A stretch of 64,000 bases of DNA, from NCBI GenBank assembly GCA_024734555.1, contig JANPWX010000338.1, positions 2,195,155 through 2,259,154 of the forward strand, written 5' to 3'. The stretch is from Trochalopteron elliotii. Its lineage: Eukaryota > Chordata > Aves > Passeriformes > Leiothrichidae. The notes beneath the pieces were generated by a model. The model did not search any database. It worked only from the letters and a program-made list of their open reading frames with translations, and was not told the DNA's origin. Positions 40,606 to 53,665 of the stretch are shown here, piece after piece; positions within the stretch are counted from its first letter, which is position 1, and every line of letters begins with the position of its first letter. A program made the position numbers and the translations under genes.

Positions 40606-41030
40606 AGGTCTTCATGAATGGTTTTGGAAGAGGTCTAGTTAAAGGGATAAATATGGCAGTTCCCCATGTGGCATGTATCCCACAGTGTGCTACATCCTTG
40701 TCCATTTTGATAATTAATATGACATCTAAATTATTATTTATCTGTGTTTATTGCAATAAATTTAGCTAAGCAACTTTTGCTGTAAAAATCAGAAGATCCA
40801 GAAAGCTTCAAGTTAGAGGTGGGAAATTAGAAACAATCAAATGATGACAGAGAAATTAATGACTTGGGAACCTTAGCTCTTACATGTCTTCTAAGTCAGC
40901 ATGGAAATATGATCTCAGGAAGGTTTTGAATGTCTGAGATCTGAGACAATTGAGACTGAGATGAAAAATACTTGATTTTTCAAACTTTTTCTTCCTCCCC
41001 CATATTATGTAATTGTACGTTAGAAGGGGT

Positions 41031-41051
41031 TTTTTTGTTGTTGTTGTTGTT
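41031..41051 (+). repeat. (TTG)n short microsatellite
   Basis: About five TTG units follow a short T run and precede TATTGGTTATT. Confidence 0.85.
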
Positions 41052-42670
41052 ATTGGTTATTTTCCTTTTTTTTTAAATAAGTGATCATAGAACACCAGAT
41101 AGTCTTAATGCTGTTAGGGTCTCTCCCTTCACTTAGAGGGGACACCTTGCAGACAAATGTAATTTTCTTTGCCTGGATTGCAAGACAGCAATTAATCATA
41201 GCTATCACATTGATTTTCATGCAAGTTTCAAACACCTCAGAACAAGTTAAAACCCAAAGTTTTAACCCATCTTCTTTGCATACTTGTATTGATCAAGCAG
41301 CCACAGCCTGCAATAAATTTCAGTAGCTGTAAGGTGGGAGTCAAACAATTTAATGATGTCATCACTTATTGTTAGCAAACTCTCAGCTACTCAGCCTTTC
41401 CTTGTTAGCTAAATAACCGAATGTCTGATTAAGCTGTTTTTACAATTAGGCTTTCCCCCCAACAAGTCTAATTTTCTTCTAAGCAAACTAAAGTATGACT
41501 CTGGTTCACTTTTGTTCAGGGGTCCGTTATATTGCAGAATATGAAAAAACTTCATGTGGGGCCAAAATGTTGCCTAAAAATTAATTGCAAGGTCTTCCAA
41601 TGATTGTAGTGTTACAGTTCTTTTTCCAGGTATCAGATACACAGTGGTTACCAAATCCTAGATATTGGCAATAAACAATGGACTGAAAACTGTTAACTGG
41701 AAATATACAGCAAATCTGAGATTGAGAGCCAAGTGAGAGCCAAGACTGACTAGAAAACTATTTGCTAAAAGATAAGGAGATAATCTATGTACATAGTGTA
41801 ATATTTAACTGAACCATCCTACAAGAATGAGTCCAATCAGTGCCTCATTTTTCTCAGATCAGTCTCTGAGTTCCTGGCTGCTTGCATTTCTGAAGAGAAG
41901 TAAATAAGTTGGTGATCATTTTTCTTTGTTATGAGGCAAGAAAGGATCTTTTTTCAATAAATAAAATTACAGAAAATTTCAGACCTGAAACTTCATCTCT
42001 TTGGCAAAGTCTGTAAACCTTAGTTGTGTATTTTTTTTAAAATATTGCTACATTCTCCAATGCAGATTGCCTAGCAGTAATTGGAGAAATTTCTTTTTTA
42101 TATATGTAAAATTGTGAATAGTCAAACCCAAGTAAAGCTTCCCCCCTCATTTTTTATTCTGCAAACCAGAATACTATGTCTGCTGAACAGTTTTAAAGAC
42201 CGAGCTCCTGTTTGGGGATCAGCCATCCCCTTAAATATCTACAGTTCCCTTACCAAGTGAAATAACAGAGTAAAAAAATGAACTCATTACTCCGAAAGCA
42301 TTGATGGCTGCAGAAAGACTTTTAGCCCTTTAAATTGCAAGTTGCAGAAACATTACACTGAATCATTTGATCCTTAAATTACTTTCTAAATTCTGGATGT
42401 CTTGCATGGAACTACCCAGTTACTGAAGAGATCTTGATGTAAAGCATCATGGTTAGATAATTACAACTGAGTTTGGTATGAAGTAGTAGCAGATCATTCA
42501 ATTGAGAGGGCAGAAAGAAAATCTGACTGCAAGAAAACATTTGTGAAGTGTCTATTCTTGTGTAATTAGCACTTTAGCTTTCTTCTTCTTTGTATGTTTT
42601 TGTATTGAATCTCTGATTTTGTACAGACAGTGTAAGATCTGGTACATCTATCAGCACACTTAATAAATAC

Positions 42671-42692
42671 AATCCATATTTATATATGGATT
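42671..42692. repeat. Hairpin, 9-bp perfect stem, extendable
   Basis: AATCCATAT (42671-42679) pairs with ATATGGATT (42684-42692) across the loop TTAT. Flanking AAATAC and TATTT can extend the stem with one bulge. It is AT-rich and possibly chance. Confidence 0.85.
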
Positions 42693-45600
42693 TATTTGTA
42701 ATTTCCTGAAGCCTCACTCACTCCATAATATTTAGTGTGCTTTGCAGTGCAACAGATCTGGGGGTCACTGTGGTCACCTGTGTCCTGAGTGGACCAGATC
42801 AGTGTTTTGGGTGGGGAAAAACTCCTTTTTTGAATTCAGTCAGAAGCATTAGAATAGCTTAGGAACCAGGCATATGTCATGTAAATGAACTCAAGCAGCT
42901 CTACTACCTATTATGCTCACAGTTTCCTTCTATTCTGAGGGGCCTCATTGGGTCTAGGAATTAGTACAGCCCTAGGGCTTCTCTATTTGATTAACCAGAG
43001 CCTGGATTTGTTAAACGCCCAGACATGCTGCAAAGTCCTTTTTCCTTCTTGGAAGCTTTTGAGCAAGGATTCAAAGGTGAAAGGGTTGGAGGTTAAAGTT
43101 CTGACCTCCTCTCCTCCAAAGCCCTTCCCTTCAAGAAGGAAACAAAACAAATCACTTAAGCATGTGCCTATCTAACTCAGCATTGCCATCTCTCATCTGT
43201 TTTGTGTTGATCTTAAGGCTTTAGTTGTGTTAACTGAGATTTGAATCTTCAGCTTTAAATTTAAACCCAGTTTTGTAGTCGTTGTGGTTCTGCACTACAG
43301 TTTGAAAATGAGTCCAAGAAAAAATAAAATCTTTAAGAAAATACTGACCTATTACTTTGGGACATAGTACTTTACTCAAGACTTCTGAATACCTGCATTT
43401 GGCAACATTGCTAGCTGAAAGCTAAAAATGGGATTGCTTCCAGCAAAATAAATGGGACTTAACATATGCTTTATAAACTTTGGTGAGTTGGGAGCTGAGA
43501 ATGACTTATGGACTCTTTTGCAAAAAATGTGATATACTACTTACAGTACAGTTTGGTAAATGGAAAAAACTAACTGTATTTTTGTATTATGAGCACAGTC
43601 CTTTCAACTATATTCTGCTGCTGGGGGGCTGGGGTTATTTGGAGACTTCATGACACAGAAGATCAAATTCCTGATTGCCTTCATGAGGCTGCTGAGTGAT
43701 GGAGTGTCCTGTGGTCAGTGGTGGTCACAGGGAAAGTGACACAAATTTGTTGGCCGGGAGCAACACAATTAGCAAAGCCCATCCATAGCTACCTATTTAG
43801 GGAAAAAAGTCCTGGGATGATGATTCAGAGTTAAGCTGTGTATTTTAATATTCCTCCTAGTATTTTTCTCTCTCCTCTGCCTGCAAGAAGGCAGTAGAGA
43901 ATTGAACAAGGTGGAGTAATGGATGAGTGGAGTGCTTTGTACTTGGCAGGGTTTACAGTCTGGGGCCGTATTTTTCCTTTCTGCAGCACACCCCCTAGGG
44001 AACATGCCTGTATGCAGTGTTCAATTATCTAAGCTGTCAGGAACATGCATATTGTCAAAATGTAGACTTGCAGCAGATTCCTGGTGATCTTTACAGATGG
44101 TCCAGGTCTCCTCATACCTTCAGCTTAAGCACTGGATTAATCATTTCAATCATTCTCCCTAAGTGGGGTGAGTTTTGAGTGTGTGTAAGACAGGGACAAA
44201 TTACACAGGAAAGAGCCAGCTATGGTAGAGGTAGTGTTGCTTTTTTGGGTTTTGGTTACTTTGGGTTTTGCCTGCCAGCTAATTAGATACACTACAGCAA
44301 ATAAACATAGAAGATTGCTTATCTCATTCCAGAAGGTGCCAAAGACGTTAAGGATGTAAATACCATGTTCAGAAAGAGAGAAATCAAGATACTGTGAATG
44401 AGAGAGCAGAAAGTATCTTACATATGTGGCTGAAGGAATGTCATAGGAAATCTCTTGACCAGAAAAATGACCATCTGCTCAGCTTGAGTTGTCATTGTCA
44501 GTTCGAGACAAAGATGAACCAAGATGTTTGTAGGTTTCATAGGAGGTCACTGGCAGGCTTTGAGAAAATGCATCATTTGAATTACATAGCTGTGAGTTTG
44601 CTCAGCAGGGTTGTCTGGCTCACAGAAACTAGGTTACTTAGTGGTCCACTTCATTTTAGCATGAATAAAAATAAGTAGTGTAAGTAATGGGGCTACCTTT
44701 GGGCAGAAGAGTGGGGATTTGCTATACTCCCTGCTTGTTTCCATCCAGAAATTGCTATTATCAGCCTCCAGTATTCCCTGGAGGAAAAACTGAAAGAGAT
44801 GGACAGCACAGAGAGCAATTTGTTCAAAGCTTTCAGGAAAATCGGCAACACTCAAACTGCATCAGCATTCCAAACTGTGGAGCTGGGGATGACCTCTCTG
44901 TAAGAAAAGAGTTCATAGCTGAGAAAGAGAGAGTCTAAATTTGGCCACTTTCAGGTAGATAATACAGTGAAGAGTGAACTTTGTGGAAGAATAGTGCATC
45001 TGTGTGGCAGCCCTTACTGTCCCCCATCAACCATTAAATAAGAGAGCAAATTCGCGCTTTATACTGTGACTTGGCAAAACAGGTTATGCTGCATTGTTTT
45101 TGACTACTCCTATGCTGGAAGCTAATCTCTTGCTAAGTGCTTTGTAGACTTGAACTTGTGGGTTTTTCTGAGATTTCATTGTAACTTTCCTTTAATATTT
45201 TTCAAGCCATCAATCTAGTACACAAGTAAGAAATCCTGGCTGCACAACCCACACATGAGGCAGAGAATTCCACACAGTTTTTACACTGGTGAGCTTGATT
45301 CCCTGACAGAGTGAGCTTTTCTTCCTGAATTTGTGTACAGCTCTGCCTGTGATATGCCTTTCTCTCTCTTATTTCAAGGAGCAGTGCAAGGTGAAAGCCG
45401 GGATGGAGAGCCCTGGTAGGAACTCAGAGGCTTTTGACTATTAAATGCCTCCTTTTATCATTAATTTGAAAGTATACTAGGTACAGACATAATAATCTTC
45501 CCCCATCTTCTACACTGATTTTGGAGGCTGCTAAATATTTGGTTACGTTTGCAAAACATTTTGACAGTCTTTGCAGAACGACACCATAGAGAAGCAAAGT

Positions 45601-48600
45601 ACCTGTATTATTGCTTTGTAAAGGAACCTTTAAACTAATGAGGCATTAATGAATAGACTGGTATGCTGAATCTTTCTCATGTAGGAAGGGTACAAAGTCA
45701 TTTTACATAAATTGCAGCCCATTATTATAAATAGTTTGGCATGGGTTTGCCTAGAGGTGGAACTTCAAGCCAAATATACAGCAGCAGCTGTGGTGACACT
45801 TTGTGCGGAAACGATTCCAGGCATTGTGCTGGAGGAGCTGGTATTGCAGGATAACAGCACAGCAACACATATTTAGAGCCATCTTACAGAAGCAGTTCTG
45901 CTGGTTTATACTGAAGGTATGAAAAATATCTGTCCATGCCTGAGATGAGCAAGATGAGTCTTCTTCCCTCTCATCATTTCCCAACGATCTTGTACCCAGC
46001 TTAACCAACTACAATCACTGTACATAAGATTTTAATAATCAAGGAGTCTCCCTGAATTATACTTTCTAATTTTTGTTGGAAATTGTAAATTATTGCTGCA
46101 ATACTCCCAGAAATATGATTATCCTTTCCTACATCTGGTATTTAAGATCTGTGCTGAACTGGAAGCCATACCAGATATTATCTGATAACTAGTGTCCAAA
46201 TTCACCCCCAAGGAATATTATTATATTAAGTTCCTAGGAATTTTAGAAAGTTCACACGGATTACTGCAAAACCAGGGAATAGGGACGATCTTTTTTTGGT
46301 ATGTGTGTGTTTGTAGTGACCATTTGCACTTACATGGCTTAAAGCCTCCTACTCCACTTTTCCAACCAGCCAACAAATTACCAGCTTTTGTTTGGCATGC
46401 TGACAAATCCCTATAAATCAGTGTGTCATAGATTTGCCTGGCTTATACAGGTCAGTTTTCCCACCCTTTAAAAATTCCTACTGGCCTTATCCCTGAGACA
46501 GGTTCTGCTGAGCCTTAGTACTCTGCTTGTCCTCAGCAGGATTCCACAGTGAAAACTGATTTGAGTACCTTCAGACGTTGGTGACTGGGAATGATGCCAA
46601 TCAAATGCAGTACTGGGCCTCATCTGTCACTGGCAAGGCACTGGTATGCATTCCTCAGAGCAGAGTGTTTTTTCTTCCCTTGTTTCCACAACTGAATCCC
46701 ATGAAGCACATGCATGGAAAGTGTGCCAATAGGTGTGATGTAGCAGACTCAAGACGGCAGCAGTCAAAGTGGAGACTGCATTTTGTAAAGGTGAAGATGG
46801 ATATTTTCTTTCGTTATATTTTCTGCCTCATAATGAAGAGGCTTGTATATTCTTGGAACAGGATACCCTTACTTTTCTCTGCTTTGCAGGGTAGTAGTTG
46901 TGTTTCTCCTTTCATTCATCAACCTCCCAGGACTCGTGTGTTTGTCAGTGTGAAAAGAAGTGTTGTTTCACAAGCAGGATTTTGACAGACTGTAGAGATA
47001 ATAGTTACTTTTTCTTCAGACTCTCTAGTTTTTGAGAGTATCTAGCTGAGAGCATTTGGGGTTTTTTTTCTAAAATTTAGTGTTACCTCTTCTCACCCCA
47101 AAACTGGTTCCATGGTTCTTGTCTAAGAATTACTTAGTGCATTTTTTGAATAGTTTTTTTAATGCCTACCACAGGCTTTTAATAGTAACATAAGCATATT
47201 AGTCATATTTGATACCACTTGATGGTAATGGGTACAACATCTGATTTCCAATTAGCCTTAGTTTTGGTTTATTTGCAGCCTTTGGTACTTTCAACAAATA
47301 CATGCAATCTGTGGGCTTTTCTTTGAATCTTGTGCTCTTAGGACTGAGTTTGACTCTCAGGTGTTTCCCTGGTATTTTCCCAAAATCCACTGAAACTTTT
47401 TTATTTTGAGATGAGCAGAGAATTCAGTCACCAGACCCTATTAGCTATTTTTCTTAACTCTCTTGAGAAGATTCATCTCTTTAAATTTGTTGCTTGAATA
47501 ACATCTTGGGTCTTCTTTGGTGAAGTGACATCACCTGTCATTACTGTAGATTACTTTTATAGTTTTTTGCTTAATTATTTTATTTTTCAGTAGATAGATT
47601 TAATGTACCAACACCATGAGCAACTAACTACCAGCTCTGCAAGAAGAGTTTATCTGCTGCTTTCAGACAGGACTGTCAGGATGTCAGAGCTCTTAGGCCA
47701 CCAGCAGCCTGAAAGTCCCTGACAAGTTCCTTGTCTCTCTTACCATTACAATTTCACTGATGATTAAGGGTATTGCACCAACATTACCTTAGCTAACTGA
47801 AATTTGATGTCAGAGAGTCCGGTATGCACTACAGGTTGCATGTAACAATGCTTGTTTTACCAGTGACAGATTTTTTTTCTTTTTATAGGGATGGCTCTGC
47901 AGCTTGTAAATGAGTAAGTCCTGGTGATGAACCCTAAATTACAGTTCCCTGTAAATTACCTGGGGACTTTTTTGTTCTGCTCTGTTTTTCATTTTCTTCT
48001 CAGGTACATGTCCTTAGTGATGCAGAAGTGGTTTAGAAAGTAACAATGAGATCTAATTATCTCAAAATGTAGTTGAAAATAGTTTACTTTCAGTATCTTC
48101 AGCCATTTCCTCATTATTTTGAGGAAAGGAGAGGAGAGCTTATGGCTTTTGATGACTAGGCATTGATCAAATGTGTAGTTGATACACATCTCATCCTCAT
48201 AACTGTTGAATAAATTGTTATTTTATTTCTTCTCACTTGTATAGAAAGATATTTTACTGATGGTATTTGGTTTAGAGAGTGGAAATGGTTTTGCCTGGTG
48301 TTGTCCTCTGTCTGTTCTTTTTATTCTTGGTATTGGTAGGACTTTGAACATAAGTGCCAAAGTGGGTATCACAAGTCAGGGAGGGATTCCCAAGCCACCT
48401 GAATGCCCAGGCTGAAACATTAGCAGGAGTTCCTCCTTCCTTTTGTCTTTTCTTTTAAAGCAAAAGCCCCACTGTTCATCTGTGCAGATGCATGCCTTAG
48501 AAAAATCCTGATGGTATTTGTACAAACTTCTGTGACAGCTTTTGGTTTGAGATGCAAAGCAAGGGTTACACTCTGTCCACAGCTACAGAGGACAAGTTGC

Positions 48601-48909
48601 AGCACTGCACCTCCTGTCTGTAACCTGTTTGTACCTGTCAACACAGCAGCAGAGGGAGACTGGATTATTTAAAAAAAAACTTAGTGCCTCTCTGTGCCTT
48701 TCCTGGGCTGTTTAATGTAGCTTTGGGTGTTCTTACAGAGAATTTGGCTTTGCTGACCATCATTTCCATCGAGGTGTCTGAGAAGGCTTTCAGCCATACA
48801 ACTGTGCTAGCACAAACATAATTTTGGGCTGGAAAAGGAATGGTGTCATTATGTGGGAGGAGGTTTGTGGGGGGTGAATGCCTGTGACTGATGGTAACTC
48901 TGGGCACTG

Positions 48910-48944
48910 TGTGGGGTGGCCCTGGGTGCCCTGTGGGGTGGCCC
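48910..48944 (+). repeat. 22-bp-period tandem duplication in a GC-rich patch
   Basis: TGTGGGGTGGCCC occurs at 48910-48922 and again at 48932-48944 within a GC-rich stretch (about 48840-49140). No further copies are seen. Confidence 0.85.
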
Positions 48945-50168
48945 CAGCTGCAGCAGTGTGCCCCAGCCCGAAAGCCTCACATGCCTGCATGTGTGGGATA
49001 GACTCCAAAGGATGGATAAGAGATCAGGGACAAAAATGAGTGCAGAGCCCTGAGGAGACTGCATTGAGCCCAGTGCTAATGAGGCTGTGCTAGGGGAGAG
49101 AGACAACTTGGAGCTGCCGTGGGCTGTGGCAGGGACAGGACTTTACATCCAGCTTCCTCCTTGTTGGACATCCTATCACCTACGTTGAGCATCCCTATTA
49201 CCTCAGAGGTCAAACAAACCACATGCTCTGCTAGTGTGAAATAGCTTCCTACCTTTGGCCTTGCACTTTTCATAAAAGCCTCAAGCTTTTATCCAAAACA
49301 AAGGTTGCCACTGCAAATCATTTGGTGAGAAAGGCTCATTTCTTGCCTGTCACCCTGACCATGCTCTTGTGCTGTGTTGTTCATTGGCTCTAAGATGGAG
49401 AAAAAAATCCCATCTTGAATTAATGGCAAATTAATAGCCTGAATTAATATCAAAATACTCTCTTTGATATCTTTAAGGAAGGGAAGAAAAGAGAATATGA
49501 GTTTTTGGAAAGTCCTGCTTTTGCTAGCCTTGTGTCTTGTGGGAAGAGAGGTTTTAGATGATAATCCCAACAAGGGTGAGAAGGGTGGGCAGTGAGCTGC
49601 CTTTCTGCGCTGTGGGAGGGAGCCAGGAGGCATCCTCTGAGGCACCAGCTCAGCTGGAAGGCTGGGGAACAGAGCTGGGAACAAAGGAGCATCAGCCTGT
49701 GCAGACAGGGAGACAGCCAGCCCATCAGTGAAGGGATTGATTTTTCCCACCAAAAGGTCTTCTTTGTTTTTCTCTATGCAAAAAAAAAGAAGAAAAAAGA
49801 AAAACAAAACCCAACCCCCCCACTTATTTAAACGTGATCTGTTTATTTTTTTTTCTTATCCCACTGAAAATGTTTCATTTGTATTTTCTTTATATGCTTT
49901 CATTTTGCTAAAACAATTTTCTGTAAGAGAGGATGTTTCTGTGCATGATATGTGCATTTTTATGCATGTGAGGGAGTTTCATCTGCCTAATAAATATGAA
50001 GGGCTGAGTGCTGTTCAGCTGCTTCTGTCTCCTTCTGCAAAGCAGGTAGAAATCATCAATAAAAGGCAGGCTGCCCAGCGCTGCTCTGGGATGACACATG
50101 TATGCAGTATTTATTGGAGTTCCATGATTCTGACCCTTAGACAAATTTACTCCTATCATTAGTTTTTC

Positions 50169-50550
50169 NNNNNNNNNNNNNNNNNNNNNNNNNNNNNNNN
50201 NNNNNNNNNNNNNNNNNNNNNNNNNNNNNNNNNNNNNNNNNNNNNNNNNNNNNNNNNNNNNNNNNNNNNNNNNNNNNNNNNNNNNNNNNNNNNNNNNNNN
50301 NNNNNNNNNNNNNNNNNNNNNNNNNNNNNNNNNNNNNNNNNNNNNNNNNNNNNNNNNNNNNNNNNNNNNNNNNNNNNNNNNNNNNNNNNNNNNNNNNNNN
50401 NNNNNNNNNNNNNNNNNNNNNNNNNNNNNNNNNNNNNNNNNNNNNNNNNNNNNNNNNNNNNNNNNNNNNNNNNNNNNNNNNNNNNNNNNNNNNNNNNNNN
50501 NNNNNNNNNNNNNNNNNNNNNNNNNNNNNNNNNNNNNNNNNNNNNNNNNN
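50169..50550. other. Assembly gap, 382 N
   Basis: A run of undetermined bases ending exactly at a long CT-rich tract. The gap is most likely a continuation of that low-complexity tract. The minus-strand open frames of more than 200 codons that cross it are Lys/Arg/Glu translations of the tract plus N and are not genes. Confidence 0.99.
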
Positions 50551-50770
50551 TCTTTCTTTCTTTCTCTCTCTCTCTTTCTCCCTCTTTTTCTTTCTCTCTC
50601 TTTCTCTCTCTTTTTCTTTCTCTCTTTCTCCCTCTTTTTCTTTCTCTTTCTCTCTCTTTTTCTTTCTCTCTCCCTCTCTTTCTCTTTTTCTTTCTCTCTC
50701 TCTCTTTCTCTCTCTTTTTCTTTCTCTCTCTCTTTTTCTTTCTCTTTCTCTCCTTCTTTCCTTCCTCCTC
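50551..50770 (+). repeat. Long CT-rich polypyrimidine tract
   Basis: About 220 bases consist essentially of C and T only (TTTC, TCTC, CCCT and TTTTTC units in irregular order), with a purine-only complement. The pattern is a degenerate mixture of CTTT and CT repeats rather than one clean unit. Homopurine-homopyrimidine tracts of this length can form triplex (H-DNA) structure. The left end is hidden by the gap. Confidence 0.95.
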
Positions 50771-53335
50771 AAACATCCTATATTCCTAATACACAGATTA
50801 ATAATTACATATAATTAACAATTACAGATTGTAATACACAGACTTACCAAGACTTGTCACAAAGTGCTGACCACCTTTACTTCCTTGAAGTCAAGCACAA
50901 AAGTGTTTAGGATCTGCTGGAAATTGTTGCCTCTCACAAATGGAATTTCTTTTGCCTCAAACATAGCTATGACATCTTACTTCACCAGCAACAATGAAGG
51001 GTAATAAAGATGCAACTGCAGCCTTCAAGAAAGAGATCAGTAAAATATCATTGCTTTGAAGAAACTGGTACTTGATGGATTGTACTGAAAGACTGCAAAG
51101 CCTTCTAGTTTTAGTTCCCTACACACAAAAAAAATCTTTTTGATTTCAAGTTTTCTAAATTACTAAAGAAGAAACTACTTACCTGGTCTTTATTTTCTAT
51201 TTCAAAACTATATGCCATTAAAACAACCAAACAAAAATCAAGTGAATTATAGCTATGTCAGCTGTCCCCCTTGACATGCTTCAGAATTCTCCAAAGACTG
51301 GCTAATGTGTAAATATATTTTTAGCAAAGACATGGGTAAAAATGGAAGAGAGTCAAGGCATTAACTACTGTTGTTCAGAAATTATTTGGCTAATTACTTG
51401 TAGATAAGGTGAGAAAGCACTACCTCAATACCTGAGCTAAGGTACAGCCATGGACCCCCCCTACATGGAACTTGTACCAGAACACCTGGGACACAACTGA
51501 GCCAGTCCCTGTGACACCCAGGCTGTGAGGAGGGAGCTTGTCCCCCTAAAATTAGGGACAAGTGGCTGACTGAAGCCATAGCAACCCCCAGACAAGAGAC
51601 TTGGGTGGAATTTGGATCTGTCATTTAGCCTTCCTGTGGATCAGTCTTCCATCTGTAAAAAGGTGTGATTTGAGCTCTTCTTAACTAGAGTTCCCTTCTC
51701 TGTTCTGCATCTCAGGATGATGCCTTGTACAAAAAGCTCCTGATCTTGTTTGCTGTCTTTCATTATTACCATAATATATTAAAAAAAAAGTGAAAGTGAA
51801 ATTACAACCTCAAGGTCAGCTTCTGCTGTAGTGCTCTCACCTTTTCGCACTGAAGTCTGCCAGAGTGTTACTGAACACAGATTTGGCCTTTAAGGTTTTG
51901 GTGTACAATATGCACATCTTGTGCTGAGATTAAATATGAATATGTTTAAAGGTCTGCTTTCAATCCAAATTTTGAGGGCTTGCCAAAGTAACAGAGATTG
52001 AGATAGAATCTTTTGTACTATTAATTGAAGGCTATGTTTTTATTTCCATTAAATTTTTTTTTAAAGCCTCCCTTCTGTGGTGGAAGATATCTTGCTGCTG
52101 CTTGGATTGATTCCAAATACTGTTTTCCCCTTTAGCTAGAGCTGCAGAATGTAGTCAGTTTGATTCCTTGCTAAGTATCTTTTGTTAAATACTGGCAATT
52201 CAGGGTTGCAGTTACCTTAAGGTGAAAGGGAAACCAGATCAAGATGCTATTAACTGCCACTAGAAAGAAAACATTCCATAATGTCATATGAGTTAATAAC
52301 TCTAAGTAGCCTGTAAGATGCTGCTGTGGAATTAAATGCTTAACAATAATTCAAGAACGGCTTACAGAAATTTAAGAATGTGGATCATTTAGTATAGCTG
52401 AAATTATGCTCCTGGCATATATGTATGACACATGAGAGCACTTACCTGGAAATTTATTACCCAGCTCTGAGCAAACAAAGCATGACCTACATTTGACTAA
52501 AGTCAGCTGTCTCTGGCTAATCCTATGGGCTTCTTTTTATTAATGTCACAATTGCTAATGTGGTATAACATTGTCATTACTGAATAGCACAGCGGGATAA
52601 GCTGCAGCTGTTATTTCTCTTTCTATACCTACTAACTCATTAAATTTGAGTTTTGGGGAATACAAATTGTAAAGATTATTCAAATTCTGATTGAGAAATA
52701 GGGCTACTGGGAAATTGGTGGCATATAAAGTAACACTTTGATTCAAGGATTTTGGTGCTTTTTTATTAGGAAGATTGGAATATTCACATTTTTTTTTCCT
52801 AGTATCTTGGCATTAAGGTCCAAATTAAGCCAGAGGTAGAACATCAAGAAAAGTAATAGGTGTAGGCAAATTATTGCACAGTGGGTACTATTCTTTCTGA
52901 TGGAAAGGTAAAATTCAAAGCTTGTATAGTGAGAACAGGAAACAAGTGAGTTTTATTCCAAGAGACCAGTAATACACTAATCATCCCATTGTTATTTTAA
53001 ATAGAATAATTTCCTCATTTAAAATACATAAAAAGTACTGGAGTTTAAAGACTTTTTATCTTTAAACAGATTTTTACAGGATCGTATAGTGTACATGTAG
53101 GCAGGTCCTTGGACTTTGGTATTTCCACAAAAACACACATGGCAGCAAGAACTGACTTCTGGAAGAGGGAAACTTTCCAATTTGTCTGCTTCAGGGCTGA
53201 GACACTGGTGTTCCTTTTTCCTTTAATTATGGTAGATTTTTCTGGGAGTCTTACCTCATGCTTACTCAACTCACCCTAAGGTCTGGTTGAAAAACTTAAA
53301 AAAAAATAAATCAAATTTTCAGTTTTCTGGGTTTT
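50771..53335. other. Unique AT-rich DNA, no gene seen
   Basis: Only frames of 60-76 codons occur. No repeat or RNA gene is recognised. Confidence 0.6.
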
Positions 53336-53412
53336 TTGTGTGTGTGTGGTTTTTTTTGTTTGTTTGTTTGTTTGTTTTGGCGGTTTTTTGTTGGTTTGTT
53401 TGTTTGTTTTTG
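53336..53412 (+). repeat. TG and TTTG simple repeat
   Basis: A short (TG)n run is followed by T-rich sequence and two blocks of tandem TTTG units (near 53359-53378 and 53393-53410). It is low-complexity DNA. The open frames running through it on both strands are meaningless homopolymer-like translations. Confidence 0.9.
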
Positions 53413-53444
53413 TGGAATCAGAATGAATCTCCTCTTTCCAAGCC

Positions 53445-53470
53445 TTTTTTTTTTTTTTTTTTTTTTTTTT
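53445..53470 (+). repeat. Poly-T tract, 26 T
   Basis: An uninterrupted run of 26 T directly precedes the GC-rich patch. Read on the + strand it resembles a polypyrimidine tract before an AG. Read on the minus strand it resembles a poly(A) tail. Confidence 0.95.
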
Positions 53471-53473
53471 AAG

Positions 53474-53665
53474 CTGCTCTCCCAAATTGTGACTACTGTG
53501 GAGGAAAGAGCTTCCAAACCGAGGTGTTCCAGGCTGGCTGCATCTCCGTGATGTCCGTCTGGGAGGCGCACCCCTGGTCCAGGGGCCTCGGGGTGGGCGG
53601 GCAGCCAGACGTGCAGCCCTCCCGGACCGGGTAGGAGGAGGCATGTCTGGGGCTTTCCCACACCC
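53474..53665. other. GC-rich, CpG-rich candidate coding exon or short retrocopy, strand unresolved
   Basis: This patch differs sharply from the AT-rich DNA around it and has about a dozen CpGs between 53518 and 53630. On the + strand a frame starting at 53476 reads AALPNCDYCGGKSFQTEVFQ and stays open to a TAG that overlaps a GT (53631). From codon AAG onward, by hand count, 38 of 41 third positions are G or C, against about 25 first and 22 second positions, the usual signature of a GC-rich coding exon. A 26-T tract ending in AAG (53445-53473) could be its acceptor and CGG|GTAGGA its donor, giving 53474-53630. On the minus strand the frame sharing the same third positions is also open and reads through TDITEMQPAWNTSVWKLFPP to a TAG, followed about 30 bases later by 26 As. 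That could be a terminal exon or a poly(A) retrocopy. I do not recognise the protein. It could also be a plain CpG-rich regulatory patch. Confidence 0.35.

Larger units (their letters stand above)
41052..50168. other. Unique AT-rich DNA, no gene seen
   Basis: The longest frames are 135 codons on plus (46578-46985) and 172 codons on minus (49289-49807). The latter begins in an A-rich stretch near 49780-49805 (Phe-rich on minus). Neither has a recognisable domain. A GC-rich patch lies at 48840-49140. Confidence 0.6.

Noticed and set aside
46578..46985. 135-codon plus-strand open frame
   Set aside because: Length is compatible with chance in 64 kb. No domain or codon signal.
49289..49807. 172-codon minus-strand open frame preceded by a polypyrimidine-like stretch
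   Set aside because: It starts in homopolymer-like sequence (Phe-rich), shows no third-position bias or domain, and overlaps other open frames on both strands.
50137..50776. Minus-strand frames of 205 and 211 codons rich in Lys, Arg and Glu
   Set aside because: They are translations of the CT-rich tract and of N bases in the gap.
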